From assembly GCF_029867415.1 (NCBI RefSeq), contig NW_026705330.1, positions 723,001-787,000 of the forward strand: a stretch of DNA of 64,000 nucleotides. The letters run 5' to 3'. The first letter of the stretch is position 1. The number at the start of each line of letters is the position of its first letter. The DNA comes from Vicia villosa (lineage: Eukaryota > Streptophyta > Magnoliopsida > Fabales > Fabaceae). Under the pieces are notes generated by a model. The model saw only the letters and a program-made list of their open reading frames with translations. It had not been told where the DNA came from and ran no database searches. Of this stretch, positions 1-11,888 are shown piece after piece. The translations under genes and the position numbers were made by a program.

Positions 1-515
1 TCAAAAAGATATCTACACAAACACAATTTCCCATATTTAGCATAGAAATTAAGCAAAGAGCCTTGAACAAAAAGATCAAAGGGTGGTTTCAGAAACTTCA
101 AAACATGAGCATGAAGCAATAACCCATATTGAAACCATGATGGGTTAGAACAACAAGCCTTCAAAAGTGAAGGAAAAGTGAAACTATTAGGTTGAAGATT
201 TTTGTGTGTGAGAATTTTACTATAAAGTGAAAATGCTAGATTGATTTTATTATCATTATTTTGATTAATCAATGATGAAATGAGTGTGTTGTAGAGGAAA
301 ATTGATGGGTTTGGGATGTGATTGAAGATGGTGAAAGCATAGGATAAACTGAATTTAGAGGAAATGTTGATGAGGTGACTGAGGCAATATGTTTGAAGTG
401 AAAGACCAGTTGTTATGATTTGGGCATGGATTTGCTTAAGGTTGTTGAGGTTGTTGCATTTTTGTTGTAGTGTTTGGAGTGTTGGGTGGTTGAATATGTG
501 GTTTTTGGGTTTCAT
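1..515 (-). CDS. PLS-type pentatricopeptide repeat (PPR) protein, N-terminal part, runs off the left edge
   Basis: Reading leftward from the ATG at 515-513 gives 171 codons without a stop up to the window edge. The protein opens with a polar segment, then LKQIHAQIITTG (about residues 26-37), FNHIPNPSIFLYNTLISSL (about 64-82), QPNSFTFPSLLKAC (about 108-121) and a GLLLHAHVLKF block (about 131-141). These are the alternating motifs of plant PLS-class PPR proteins, which bind organellar RNA and often act in RNA editing. Such proteins are usually 500-700 residues, so about two thirds lies outside the window and the subclass (E or DYW) cannot be told. I see no clear transit peptide. Codon use and lack of introns fit the family. 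It is the only intact-looking host gene here. Confidence 0.88.
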   Translation of the reverse strand, partial: MKPKNHIFNHPTLQTLQQKCNNLNNLKQIHAQIITTGLSLQTYCLSHLINISSKFSLSYAFTIFNHIPNPSIFLYNTLISSLINQNNDNKINLAFSLYSKILTHKNLQPNSFTFPSLLKACCSNPSWFQYGLLLHAHVLKFLKPPFDLFVQGSLLNFYAKYGKLCLCRYLF

Positions 516-897
516 GCAATTAACTGAATTTACCGGCGACAGTTACGGTGATGAGTTTTGAAGACGGTGGTGGGAGGAGGTGGTGGTGGTGGTGAATTTG
601 AGTAATTTTCAAAGCGGTGCTGAGGAAAAGGAGTGACGTAGTCAGAACGGCGAGGAGTTATAACCAAAAAAATTGGTTTGGATATCAAACCGGTGCCTGT
701 TCTAAACCGGTTTAGAACCAAACTGAATGGAGTAGTTTTACTTAGAAACCAGATACACTTTTTCATCATTTTATTTTGATTTTATTGTTTTCGCTCTCTT
801 TAAAAAAAAAAAACTAGTTGTTCATACCTTTGTTCAATATTTTATATATTTAGTTTGCACATTCTTTTATGATTATGTGGCGCCATATCTTATAAGT
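516..897. other. Upstream flank of the PPR gene
   Basis: This holds the presumed 5' UTR and promoter of the minus-strand PPR gene. A GGTGG-rich run at about 567-595 reads as poly-proline in an unrelated minus-strand frame (530-769) that ends just before the PPR start; I take that frame as chance. From about 770 the sequence becomes AT-rich with an A-tract near 802-813. I see no second gene and no convincing TATA box. Confidence 0.5.
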
Positions 898-905
898 TTA
901 ATATG

Positions 906-1710
906 CAGTGTTTTAAAAATCGGACCGGACCGGCCGGTCGGACCGGGAACCGACCAGGTAACCGGTCTGGTTCAATAGTCGGATCGGATATGCCATTAAA
1001 TCGGTGGGAACCGGTGAAAACCGGAAAACCGGTGGTTTAATTGTTTTTTTTTTAACTTTTTTTTAAAAAATTTTAAACTTTTTTTTTAACATTTTTTTAA
1101 AACTTTTTTCTTAAATTTTTTTTTAATATATTTAGTAGTGTATTACTTAAATAGCATTCTCACATAGTTTTTTTTGTTAGTGACAAATTAAAAACTTTAT
1201 TGTCTATTTGTTATCTTTGCTAATAATTTTTCTTAAATAGCATAAACATATTGAATTTTATTTGATTTTCTTTTTAGGAGGATCCTATTTTGAATTAAAT
1301 TTGGTACATATTGGAGTTATTTTGTTATAAACTATTCAATTAGATTATGTTGTAATTAGACTTTGTTTAGATTATGTTGTAATTAGACTTTGTTTGCAAT
1401 TAGACTTTGTAATTTTTTACTATTTTGTTATGTGTGATACCTTTATTTAAAATTTGAATTTAAGTTATAAAATTGTGAATTTATGATATGATATTTTTAA
1501 AAAATTTAAAAGCTAGTTATATTTTTTTAGAGACTGAATCATCCGGTTCGACCGGTTTTATACCTATATAATGGCAGGTCTATTTAACCGAGTTATCCGG
1601 TTTAATCCGGTTTGGTCGTGCGGTTCGACCAGTGACCCAGTGGTTCGACCGATAAACCAGTGACCCAGTACCTCACCGGTTTGATGACCGGTCCGGTTTT
1701 TAAAACACTG
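906..1710. mobile_element. hAT-type MITE (non-autonomous), 805 bp, with intact target duplications
   Basis: The ends are inverted: the left end starts CAGTGTTTTAAAAATCGG and the right end, read backwards, starts CAGTGTTTTAAAAACCGG, with further GGACCGG complementarity inward. Perfect 8-bp direct repeats TTAATATG flank it at 898-905 and 1711-1718. CAGTG termini plus an 8-bp duplication are the signature of hAT elements. The interior is AT-rich and codes for nothing, with GC-rich CCGG/CGGTT arms at both ends (about 920-1040 and 1550-1700) that could fold back. It sits about 400 bp upstream of the PPR start codon. Confidence 0.9.
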
Positions 1711-1718
1711 TTAATATG

Positions 1719-1993
1719 TCATATTTTTTAAAAAAACTAAAATTAATTTTATAATATTATTTAAAAATAAAAAGAAAAAAAATATTTTTAAATTTTCTTA
1801 AAGAATAATTAAATCATTTTTTAATCATTTTAAATTAGTATATTTTATTGAAATTTTAGGTAATTAATTAATTATAAAAAAATATTAAATTATATATGCA
1901 AAATATACTTTTAACATCAAGATGAATCAAACCCTGTCCTCCATGACCACATCATATAAGTTTACCATGTCATATTTTAAAAAATAAAAATTC
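1719..1993. other. AT-rich spacer, no gene seen
   Basis: Mostly A and T. A stretch at about 1945-1992 resembles the sequence around the MITE insertion site (TATAAGTTTA, then ATGTCATATTTT), so the MITE landed in one arm of an older direct duplication of roughly 45 bp. Confidence 0.5.
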
Positions 1994-2219
1994 ATATCCA
2001 AAATTAAGTATCAGAACTAAATCTCTGTCTTGATTATCTCTGAACTATCTCTAGAAGATATCCAGAATTAAGTATCAGAACTAAATCTCTGTCTTGATTA
2101 TCTCTGAACTATCTCTGGAAGATATCCAAAATTAAGTATCAGAACTAAATCTCTATCTTGAATGAGTGTCAGAATTAAATCGTTGACTTGATTATCTCTG
2201 CACTATATCTAGAAGATAA
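1994..2219. repeat. Tandem repeat, 64-bp period, about 3.5 copies
   Basis: The word ATATCC recurs at 1994, 2058 and 2122, with near-identical sequence between (AATTAAGTATCAGAACTAAA, then TTGATTATCTCTGAACTATC). A fourth, diverged copy runs to about 2219. The sequence just before 37600 in nested element B resembles the last copy, so this array belongs to the 3' noncoding region of Ogre element A. Confidence 0.85.
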
Positions 2220-4245
2220 TGTTCATTTGATTTGTAGGAATAGACTGAAAAAGCAACATTAGTTTTATGCAATATTGTGATGCATGTATTATAATGTGTT
2301 TTTTGAAATGAATGAGAGTGTTATACATATGCCTTGGGGTACATGATGTATGAATGCAAAATGTCGTTAACGACGATAGCAAATGGTAGTAGCGTCTGGC
2401 GGGGAAAATAAATCCCTGACTGTTGCAGAGAATACGGAGTACAAGTCTTCCCATTCTAGTAGGAACTCCCGCTTCATGCTCGAGGATATTTAGTTGGAGA
2501 TCTTTAACTTCTGCTTGGGGATGGGAGTGATTTGAAAAATTGATTTTGACGTACCCTGACCGGGATAAGTGAGGTGAATAACCCTATTTTGGAGAAAAGA
2601 AAAATATCGATGAACCGGAAGTGTTGAAGATGTAAACTCCGTTGAGGAACTAAGTCTATGTTGGGAAGAGAGCATTTGTAGATATCTTTTCGAGGATTAC
2701 CCTGTGGGGATATGATCCTGTGAAACCGGCACTTTGGGAAGGCATTGATGCTTTGAACATTGCCCTCAGTGGTTATAGTAACTGCCATTCCTGAACTTGT
2801 ATTGATTAGGACACACCAATGAGTATTAATCGAAGTTTCTGACAGGCCTTGCATAGCTTTGCCCAAGCTAGTAGGGAATTTGAAGAGATTTGCCTTATGA
2901 GGACCTTATGCGATGTGTACTATGGATGACATGCCCCTGGTACCCATAGACTTAGTATGATGCCCCTGATTGTTTGGCATTTTGAGAGATTCTTGGAATC
3001 TTGACCCAATTGTCCTAGATCGATTGGATAAAACATGTCATGCCCCTTGTATACATGGCTTCTGGAGTGATCTTGTCTGTCGGGATAACTGTTAGTCATT
3101 AGTCATACCCTGTGCAGATTCTTCCTGATGCTAACATTTGAAATTATGTAGCAGAATATGTTTAATAATGAGTTCATAAGGTGCAATGCATATGTCTGTC
3201 TTGATTTTTGAAAAACTGTAAAACAAAAGATGTAAAAGCGTGATATTTGTAAAAACGTGATATCAACTCAGCATTATGGCAAACCTTAAGGAGTCAAGAT
3301 ACCTTTTGGTGACAGTATGCTTTCGAACTAACCATGCTTAAGTTAGGAATTTCAAGGGTTGTAACGTGGCTTGGTTCTCGGTTTAAGAAACAAAGGATAA
3401 TGGCTCAAAGTTTATTTGTACCCATCCCAATCTTCGTGATGTTCTTCGATCCTATGCTCAGTTAACCTTTCGTTTAAGTCCTAGCAGAGCTTGAAGTCGT
3501 AACACTGACATTTGATGATGGTTAAAGTATTGGAAGTTTATTTGGGTAGGCAGTCATCCCTTTTTTTTTGTAATGTTTTCTTTTGTCGAGGATTCGTAGT
3601 GACCTCTTTTTTGACTTTGTTATCCCTTAACTTTTGCCTTAACTGTTTATTTTGAGGTTACAGTCAGCGGGATGTTTCGGTTTTTGATAAGTCTCCTTCA
3701 TAGGTTTTGATTTAACAGTTTTTTCTTTTTTAAAGATGTTGACTGCCTGATTCAATGATTATAGGAGCTCATCACTAATTATGTAGAAGAAATGTTGGCA
3801 TAACTAAGTTAACTGAGTAACTACCCTGCCCAAGTTATGATCAAGGTTTTAATCTGTACGAGAAAGAAAACTTCTACTTCTTAGGCTTAAAGGGGTTGAC
3901 GAGGGATTAACATCCTTATATCTCCACTGTTTAGGAATTGAAACAATGTCTGTACATCGTCAACACAGTCTGTTCAAAAGCATATTGTGTGAGGTTGCGG
4001 TATCATTTTTGTCATCCTCCCTCAAAAGGCTTACAGCTTAGTAGGAGTTGAATATCACAAAACAAAAACAAAGTAAAGACAAGTTTAAAATGAGTGATAG
4101 CGAAATGATTAATTTAAGACAAACATATGCAATGCACTGATGATGATTATTAAAATAGATAATGTCTATCATGAGTCAAATGTTTAAACAAACAGAATAG
4201 AAATTGCAAATGAAAGTAAAACTAATGATCTGAAAGTCCACCCTT
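2220..4245 (-). other. Conserved 3' noncoding block of Ogre element A
   Basis: No long open frame exists. The block aligns by eye with 37600-40265 in element B and more loosely with 61270-62966 in element C. Shared words include GCATATGTCTGTCTTG, TTAAGGAGTC, GGGTTGTAACGTGGC, GTGATGTTCT, CAGCGGGATG and GGATTAACATCCTTATATCT. It lies directly downstream of the gag stop on the minus strand. ATGCCCC words recur in its distal part. Why three coding-deficient elements keep it is unknown. Confidence 0.7.
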
Positions 4246-5628
4246 CTAGACATCCCCAGTATTAGCAATCTTGTTATGATTAGGCATTGGAGTAGTGATC
4301 ACATTAGGAGTCTCAGGAGGGTCAAACTCAATTTCCCGAACATCTATCATATCATGGATCTTGTTTTTCAATGGCCAACAATCGTTCGTATCATGTCCAG
4401 GGCTATTGGAGTGGTATGCACACCTCACATTGGGCTTATAGCTAGGAGCGGAGGTGTTAGGATTCTTAGAAGGGTCCCTCGGAGTAATCAATTATGCCTT
4501 CAGCAGATGTTGTAATGCTTGAGCCAGCGACATATTGATTTTTTTGAACTGACGCCTAGGCGGGTCTTGCTTGTTTTGACGATTTTGTCGTGGCGCCGGT
4601 GTGGAGATCAGAACTGCCCCAACAGATTGGTCACGATTGCTCTTTTTCTGACCATACACAACATTGGACTCTGACTTCCCATTGAATGGCTTTTTTGTAG
4701 TGCCTGAGGGTGTAGCCACTTGAATCTTACCACTTCAAATGCCACTCTCAACACGCTCTCCAGTCAGTATCAAGTCGGTGAAACCAAATGACGAACTTCC
4801 AAGTAAGTGACTATAGAAAGGACCCGTCAGTGTGCTCATAAACTTATCAACCAACTCTCTGTCAGTCAAAGGAGGTTAAACTCTGCCAGCCAGGTCTCTC
4901 CACTTCTGAGCATACTCTTTGAAACTTTCTTTCGGCCCCATAGACATACTTTGTAGTTGCATGCGGGTTGGCACGGGGTCAGCATTGTATTGGTATTGCT
5001 TGTAAAAAGCAGTTGCCAAATCTTCCCAAGTATGGATGTTGGTACCTTCCAGTTGATAGTACCATTCCAGTTGCTGTCATACTTTCTTGAAAGAAATGGA
5101 TCCAGAGCTTCTTGTCAGCAGTGTGAGGCTGAATCTTCCTCACATAGGACAAGAGATTCCATCATACTTAGCAAAGGTCGGAGTCTTGAATTTTGGAGGA
5201 ATGACAACCCCTGAGATGAGGCCTAGTTCTTCAAAATCCAGCCCAGGTACTTTCTGAATTTCCATGGCTTTCCTACGCTCTTCTAGCAACTTGTACTTGT
5301 CATCAAGATGTTCATCCTCATGGTTGTATTCCTCTTCTTCCTTAGAGGGGTTGACAGAATCATGGTTGCTTTTCGCATAAGTTTTGACACTAGCGTCGTC
5401 ATTTTGTTCATTGTCATCCTCTTCGGAAACCTTGACTTGTTCAGCTTTCTTGAGTGGTCCTCGGAATCTTATTCCCATGTTAAGGACACCCATAGATCTT
5501 CTGGGCTTTTTCTCCGTCTTGGTCAGAAGAGTTTTCAGCTCGTCTTGCCCCTTGGACAAGTTCAGAATCAAAGCTTGGAATTGGAAATTCTGAGCTTAAA
5601 GGTCTTTGACTGACTGCTCGAGATTCAT
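4246..5628 (-). pseudogene. Ogre/Tat gag, broken by in-frame stops
   Basis: An ATG at 5628-5626 opens MNLEQSVKDL followed at once by a stop codon. The frame continues through a charged, Glu-rich segment and the typical Tat gag linker VIPPKFKTPTFAKYDG (near 5180-5150). It then passes through a retrotransposon-gag capsid region between about 5140 and 4730, recognisable by EYAQKWRDLAGRV, PPLTDRELVDKFMSTL and TGERVESG, with further stops. The C-terminal part has NMSLAQALQHLL and a zinc-binding motif CAYHSNSPGHDTNDC (C-x2-H-x5-H-x4-C), as Tat/Ogre gag has in place of a CCHC knuckle. The stop at 4248-4246 follows GDV. Gag forms the cytoplasmic particle that packages element RNA; this copy cannot make it. 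Confidence 0.85.
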
Positions 5629-6769
5629 GATGCTGAAATAAACAGCGAGAGCGGATGAGAAACCTGTGGTGGAAACCAGTTATGCGATGTTATGAAATGC
5701 ACATGCAATGTTTTCAAGGATCTATAGGAATTTAGTTAGCAACATTAGAAACGGATTTGGTCGCATCTTCGTTTGAAGAACTCTGATTCTTGGATGTTCT
5801 TCTATGGGAATCAAGCTCACCATATCCAGTGGGTCATAGCCTCCGATTCAGGATACTTGTAATTCTGAATTTTGAAAGCGTATGGCTAGAGGAAAATAAA
5901 TCCTCTTGCCCCTTGATAGGTACTGTGCTTTTGAATTGGAAGACATATGGCTAGAGGAAAATAAATCCTCTTGCCCCTTGATAGGAATTCAGTTCTTGAT
6001 AAGAGCACCTCAAATTGTGCGCCCTAAATCCCTAAGATCCTTGAAAGGGTTAGTTAACATGCTATGCTATGATGTCATGATGTCATGCGAATGTAATGCA
6101 TCAGGCAAAACATAAGATAACAAGGACAAATGAGTCCTACACACAATTCCTGCAAGGAAATTGAAGGGTTAGTAGCACACATAAGCAAGTCACACAAGTT
6201 AAAGGCTTGCGTGAAGTCCACAGGTAAGTACCCTCCCCACTGAAGTTTAGTTGGCTCAACCTGTCCTATATAAAGATCGGGTTCTAGGGAGCTCATATCA
6301 TTGACCTTTCTCGAAGGAACTATTTTAGTTCAGCAATCAAATCACCGATCGAAAACGTCTGAAAGTCTAGTCCATATGAGTGTAGCTTCGAGTATCAACC
6401 AACTTCGGTCGGAACAAAGCCAGCCATCTCGCTACTTTCTAAAAGGCCAAAGTCAAATTCAACTAGGGTTCTAAGGGCAAATTAGTGTTAAATGACGCTA
6501 CATGACAATCAAATGTTTCCTCAAGTCGGATCCTAAGGAACATCGGAACAAATCCAAAGTGTCGTACTAACGATGGCTACCATATCAACCATATCGGTAT
6601 ACGCCATACAGTCTCCTTGGACTCTTGGCATATACCTAAGGTAGACTAGATCCGGGTGTAGGATCTTTCACACAACAATATACCCCAACAGCCTTTGAAG
6701 TATAAAGCAAGCAAGTCAAACAATTTTAAAGTGATCCTAGCTCTAAGGTAACCTCTCTTTTTATAAGTG
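5629..6769 (-). other. Leader (5' UTR) of Ogre element A
   Basis: Noncoding sequence between primer-binding site and gag. It contains a direct duplication of about 42 bp at a 65-bp period (5881 and 5946 both begin TATGGCTAGAGGAAAATAAA). Long leaders are usual in Ogre elements, where an extra ORF upstream of gag can occur; I see none here. Confidence 0.6.
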
Positions 6770-6787
6770 TCCCCAGCAGAGTCGCCA
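6770..6787 (-). other. Primer-binding site, tRNA-Arg
   Basis: On the minus strand TGGCGACTCTGCTGGGGA follows the LTR after a 4-nt spacer. It pairs with the 3' end of plant tRNA-Arg (ending GGAGTCGCCA), the primer known for Ogre elements. Confidence 0.88.
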
Positions 6788-6791
6788 GTTT

Positions 6792-9700
6792 TGTAATACG
6801 GTGGGAGAACTGACTTTTTTAAAATGTTGCGGATAGCAAGAGTCGCCACCGACTTTTATTTTATCCAATTGGAAAGGCTAAAAGAACAGGAAAGACCTTT
6901 TTGAAAGAGATTGAGTTCCTGGGGTAGGTTATACAAAGGGAACGTGTAAGCACTCTTTGTATCCATGGTTATCCATGGGCTCTTAATTGCTTAGCTCACT
7001 CTTTTTGTTTGTTTGAAAGGTGTCGTGTGTGTTTATAAAATATTTTGAATAAGGACTTTAACTTGTAAATAAGTGTAGCCTTTTGGAAATCGTTTTGGAA
7101 AGAGAGTGTAAAAAGCATTTTGAATTTTGAATTGATTGTGAGAAAGCAGTTAAGAGCCACCTACCCTAAGTTTGTCTTTCTTGTTCTTTAAGTCTTTCGT
7201 TTGAAAGGGCTATCCATACCATAAGGAGGGTAGGAAGTCCTTTCATTGGATGTACGGGTCATCGAGGGTCATCGTTTTCCATAAGTCTATCCATATCATA
7301 AGAAGGGCAGGAAGTCTTTAGGAAAGGATGAGAATAGTCATTTAGGCAACCAATAAGGATACCTTACCATACGAAGGGACTATCATCATTTATCGAGGCA
7401 ACATCGAGGGACGAGATCATTTTTTTGTAGGCAACTCGAAGGGACTATGATCTTTATTTCCAAGGGACTATGATGATTTGAATCGAAAGCAGCATTTGCT
7501 AAGGTATCCCTACGCTCGAGGGACTTGACTATTATAATCGAGAAGGCAGCATAAGAGGAGTTACCCTAAAGGAGAGTGGGTGCAACAATCACGTGAATTG
7601 AATTCAAATATTTATCTTGCATTAGGTGAACTAAATTCGATTAATTGTTGCCACTCCCTACTTTACTAACCACGCAGTTAATATAACAGAAAAAATAAGT
7701 AGTTATAATATGCGGAAAATAAAGAGCAGAAAAGTAAATCCTAATTACTATTACATTTAAAACGAATGAGCGACCTATACACCTTCTAGAATTTTAAATG
7801 ACAGAAAATTAAATAATTGAATAAAAGGCAAAAATTAAATAAAGGCAAATTAAATAAAAGCAGAAAATAAGAGGGAAAAATTAAACAGAGAGCATTCGGC
7901 AATCAATGGAATATGAAATGAGAAGAGAAATTGCGCCTTGAAAGAAAATAAGGGTTAGAGATTTTTATGGTGATAAATTTTAAATCTTGAGGATTAGTGA
8001 ACAAACCTAAAAATAAAATTAATGGTTAAAAGTCTTATGGCTAAAAATCCTAATGACAACATTCACCTAAGGAAGAAACCTAAAAAACCTAAAATTATAG
8101 TTAAATTAAACCTAAATATTTAATCTAATCCTAATTAATTAAAACTAACCCTAATTAACTTAATTATTAATTTATTTAACCTAAAATTAACCTAAATATT
8201 AAATTATTTAACCTAATTAAAAATTAGAACTAATTACCTATCCTAATTAATTATTTATCCTAATTAATCTAATTAGCTAAAACTAATTAACAAACTAAAC
8301 AAAAAAACTAAATTTGCTAATGGTATTAATTAATGGCTAGCTAAAGAAGGAAATAATAAATAAGAACAAACAAAAGGAAAATAAAAATAAAGAAAAGGAA
8401 AAGAGCCTGGGCGTTGGGGATCCAATGTGTGCGTGACCTGGAGGTGCACCGTAGAGCATCATTTTGGAAGCATCAGATCGCCTGTCCAGGAGATCTGACG
8501 GCTGGTGAGATGGGGCGCGTCGTATCACCACCAAAGTGAGGTGCACAGGACCTGGAACTAATGTGTGGTAAATAAATTGTCAAAAAATAACGTCTTGGGC
8601 GAGAATCGAACCTAGGTTTCAACGTTGCCTGTCCACCACACGCCTGCCAGCCGCGCTGCGTACACAATTTGTTAATTATTCCATTGAAAACATGAAATAC
8701 GAAAAACAATTATTATGATAATTTTAAAAAGAAAAAAGAAAAGAACGCTCTGTCTGAAACAGACGAATCAAGTGAGGAGAGAGGGACTTCAAGCTTTGAC
8801 CAACCAATGACACTGTGGGAGTAAGCCTCGCATGCGTTGACCATACCTGGGTGCATTCAAACCGCCATTCGAGGAGGTCTTACTCTTCTTCTCCGACGAA
8901 GCAAAAATGGTGGATCCTACAAACACGATGAAAACGAGCAAAAAAAAATAACCCAGGTACACTAATTAAAGGGTTACAATCTCAATGGAACTGTTACTTT
9001 GGCCTGAAACGCCCTGTAGCTAGGGGTTTGAAGCTCCCTTCGTGCCCTAATAATGGAGAAGCTCTGTTTAGGCCTTTAAACTCTCATGTAACACGTCCAA
9101 CCTGTTCTAATGTAAGCCCTGAACATACTTGTGCACACAAAATTAAGTAACAAGGCGTAAACATATGGATTCGAAGTTTCACATAACTCACCTCCGACGA
9201 AGCTTAAACGACGGCATTCTGGACGTGCTTGGCCTTGCTTAAGGATGCAATTAGACCTTTGAGAACCTCGGGAGGCTGATAGAGTGACCATATGCCATTA
9301 ATATTTGCTGCAGAATTGTTTTTTGATTATGCCCTAGTTTTGAATTTTTTCATCTCATGAAACCCTATTCTCCGTCTGCATCTTCCGTCCCCTTTGTGGC
9401 TGCAGAATGTTGGTTATATATGGAGAGTAATTTAGGGTTACCAAATGGGCTTGGACATTGGTCATGAGAAAGTTTGATTCTTGATTGAAAAATATATATG
9501 AAACTTCCTATTTTGCCTCAAATCTCCTACCAATCAAATATTTTCGAAATTGCTAGCCTTTAATGAGTATCTTGGATCTCAAGAATGCTGAATAACAAAC
9601 CTTGCACTTAATGATTTGAATCTTGTATTTTATTTTAATTAAAATTGAATTTAATTGAATTAATCCAAAAATAATTAAAATAAACAAAGGAATGGCGTGC

Positions 9701-10549
9701 CATTGGGCTTTAGAAACTCTTGGCTACTTTAGAAATAGGTTTGAATCAAAGAAATATAGGCCCATTAGCCAAAAATGCAACTTCCATCACTTAGGTTTTC
9801 AAGCATTTTCTCAAATTTCCCTAACTTGTGCAAGTCATAACTCATTCATTATTTATTATATGAAGATGTTCTAGTACTTTTTGAGGATTTATCTTGAAGA
9901 TATGGCTCCTGACAAAAAATAGCTTTTTGCGAGCTTCTAGAAGGACCTGTAATGTTTTTGCTCATATCTCTCAAAAGATGCATTTCTTGACTTTGGGCCC
10001 AACTTAAAAGTTGTATAGAATTGAATTTTCTTGAGAATGATTTTTTGTTGGGAAATTTCTGATAAAGTATGAGAGATATATGATCAGTCAAAGTTGGGTT
10101 GACTTTCTCCTAGAAACCCTAATTTAGTAACTTTAAGTTTGGATGATTTTTGAGCTTTCCTTGATGAATCATGATCAATCTTTGATCAAATGATGAATGT
10201 GACTTAAAAATATTAATGTTGACCAAAAATCAAGAGTTTTGACTGTAATTTGACCATAGTTGACTTTTAGGCCAAACTAGTCGACTGTTGTCCATTTGAG
10301 CAGTTGACTGAGCAATCTTGTGAATCAGAGCTTGAAAATTGGTGTGAGGATTCTTTGAGGCATATGAGAAGCCATGAAGTCCACTTGAGGTATCAGAACC
10401 TGATTTTAGCTTGAGAGAGGCAAAACCCTAGTTGGAGGCTTGTTGCTTATGAGATAGGTAAGTGTGCCCACTCCTTGCACAGTCTTTGAGTAACTGAAGA
10501 TCATATGAGTCAATATATATTGAAATATGATGGGCAAATTTTGGGGTAT
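6792..10549 (-). repeat. LTR of Ogre element A (main part; last 4 bp lie at 18805-18808)
   Basis: In plus-strand reading it starts TGTAATACGG next to the PBS and ends CAAATTTTGGGGTAT, where the Athila-like element splits it; the final AACA is at 18805-18808. The terminus GGGGTATAACA is of the type shared by the other Ogre LTRs here (GGGGTATGACA). A minus-strand TATATAA at 9420-9414 is a promoter candidate. Segments at 7200-7560 repeat AGGGACTATGAT-like words several times. Open frames inside, such as minus 8709-8473, are short and unrelated to known proteins. Confidence 0.82.
9414..9420 (-). promoter_or_regulatory. Candidate TATA box of the Ogre A LTR promoter
   Basis: TATATAA on the minus strand inside the LTR, the strand on which the element is transcribed. 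No start site can be proved from sequence. Confidence 0.4.
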
Positions 10550-11888
10550 TGATCGATCACCATTTTACACTTAATTTCATCATGAATTCGACACACAATC
10601 ATCATGTTTGGTAACACTTTTTGTTTGTTTTCAAATGTTTTCTTTAATTTATCTAGTTGTAGTTTATTTGTTTGAAATTTGCTATTGTGCCATTTTCATT
10701 GTCAATTAGGTGCTTTTGATCTCGTTTGGTAATGGTTCCGGGTTAGCTTTGGATGGATGAAAGATCGCATGTCCAAGAAGTACGCAAAAGGGAAGCAAGG
10801 AGCAAAAAGGAGTAAAGAGGCAAAGGCTGACACGGTCTGCCCGTGTCACCTGACACGGCCGTGTTAGGCCTCCCGAAACATTGTTCCCCCAAGACCAGAA
10901 CCTGACACGGTCTGCCCGTGTCAAGTGACACGGCCGTGTCAGCTGTGCGGACAGAATTTCTGAATTTTATGTTTTTACGAATTTTAAGTCTCGGGGGAAA
11001 ACTGGGTATTCTGGCTGGGATCTGAAAACCTAGAGAGGTTAAAAGTGATTTGAGAGACAAGGAGAAGACACTTTTAGAGATCGTACGATAGAATTCCAGA
11101 GAAGAGAAAGATAACTTCATCAAGGTTTTGGAAGACGAAGAGATTCAACGGTGGACACCATTGAAGATCAGAGTTCTCCTAATCTTTGTAATGTCTAAAC
11201 TTGTCAATTTTGGTTTCTTGAATATTATGAGAGGCTAAACCCCCCAATGCCAGAGGGGTGTCCCTGATTTGAATTGTAATGACTATGATCTTCGTATTTC
11301 TTTAATCAAGTATTCGTATTATGCAATTTAATTGTCTAATGTTTTTATGCCTTCTTTGTTGGACAAACAAGGATTGATCTCCGATTAACAATTTGTAGGA
11401 CTATGATTGTTAAGGTTTTTAGGCAATTGAATCTGAAAATATCACCTAGGGCTAGGGATACCGTAAGGTTATTTGAACATTCTTGATTATTTACATCTTT
11501 GGTTTACAAACCTATTTTCTAAGGACTTAGGCAATAAGATTGCAAACCAAAAGGTTTTCACTAAGGACTTAGGAAAACACCCTTAAGAACAAATAGTTGC
11601 ATCATATGAACTTGTTAAAGAGATCTTCTTACAGAGTCATTATAAGGCAAATCATACACTTACCTTGACATTGCTCTAAATTTATATATAAAAGTTCAAC
11701 TTTAATTTCAGCTTATTTTTATTATTTTAACTTATTTCGTTAATAATTAAAACAACACTCCTATGCTCTTTTGTTTAATTGACTTAGCATAATAACTTGT
11801 ATCTACGCAATCCTCGTGATCGATACTTGGGGTAAAACCCATTATAACTACACCGGTGAAAATAGTACACTTGCTACTTTTCCGATCA
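10550..11888 (+). repeat. 5' LTR of the Athila-like element
   Basis: Starts TGATCGATCACC and ends CCGATCA, matching 17460-18799. It contains paired palindromes of the GACACGGCCGTGTC type at 10829-10940 and a TATATATAAA box at 11683-11692. Confidence 0.92.
11683..11692 (+). promoter_or_regulatory. Candidate TATA box in the Athila-like 5' LTR
   Basis: TATATATAAA about 200 bp before the LTR end; the 3' LTR has the same word at about 18593-18602. It is the best plus-strand core promoter candidate of the element. Confidence 0.5.

Noticed and set aside
530..769. Minus-strand open frame upstream of the PPR gene
   Set aside because: Its proline run comes from a GGT microsatellite-like stretch and it matches no family; it probably lies in the 5' UTR.
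8473..8709. Minus-strand open frame inside the Ogre A LTR
   Set aside because: LTR sequence; short, no domain, no counterpart in the other Ogre LTRs by eye.
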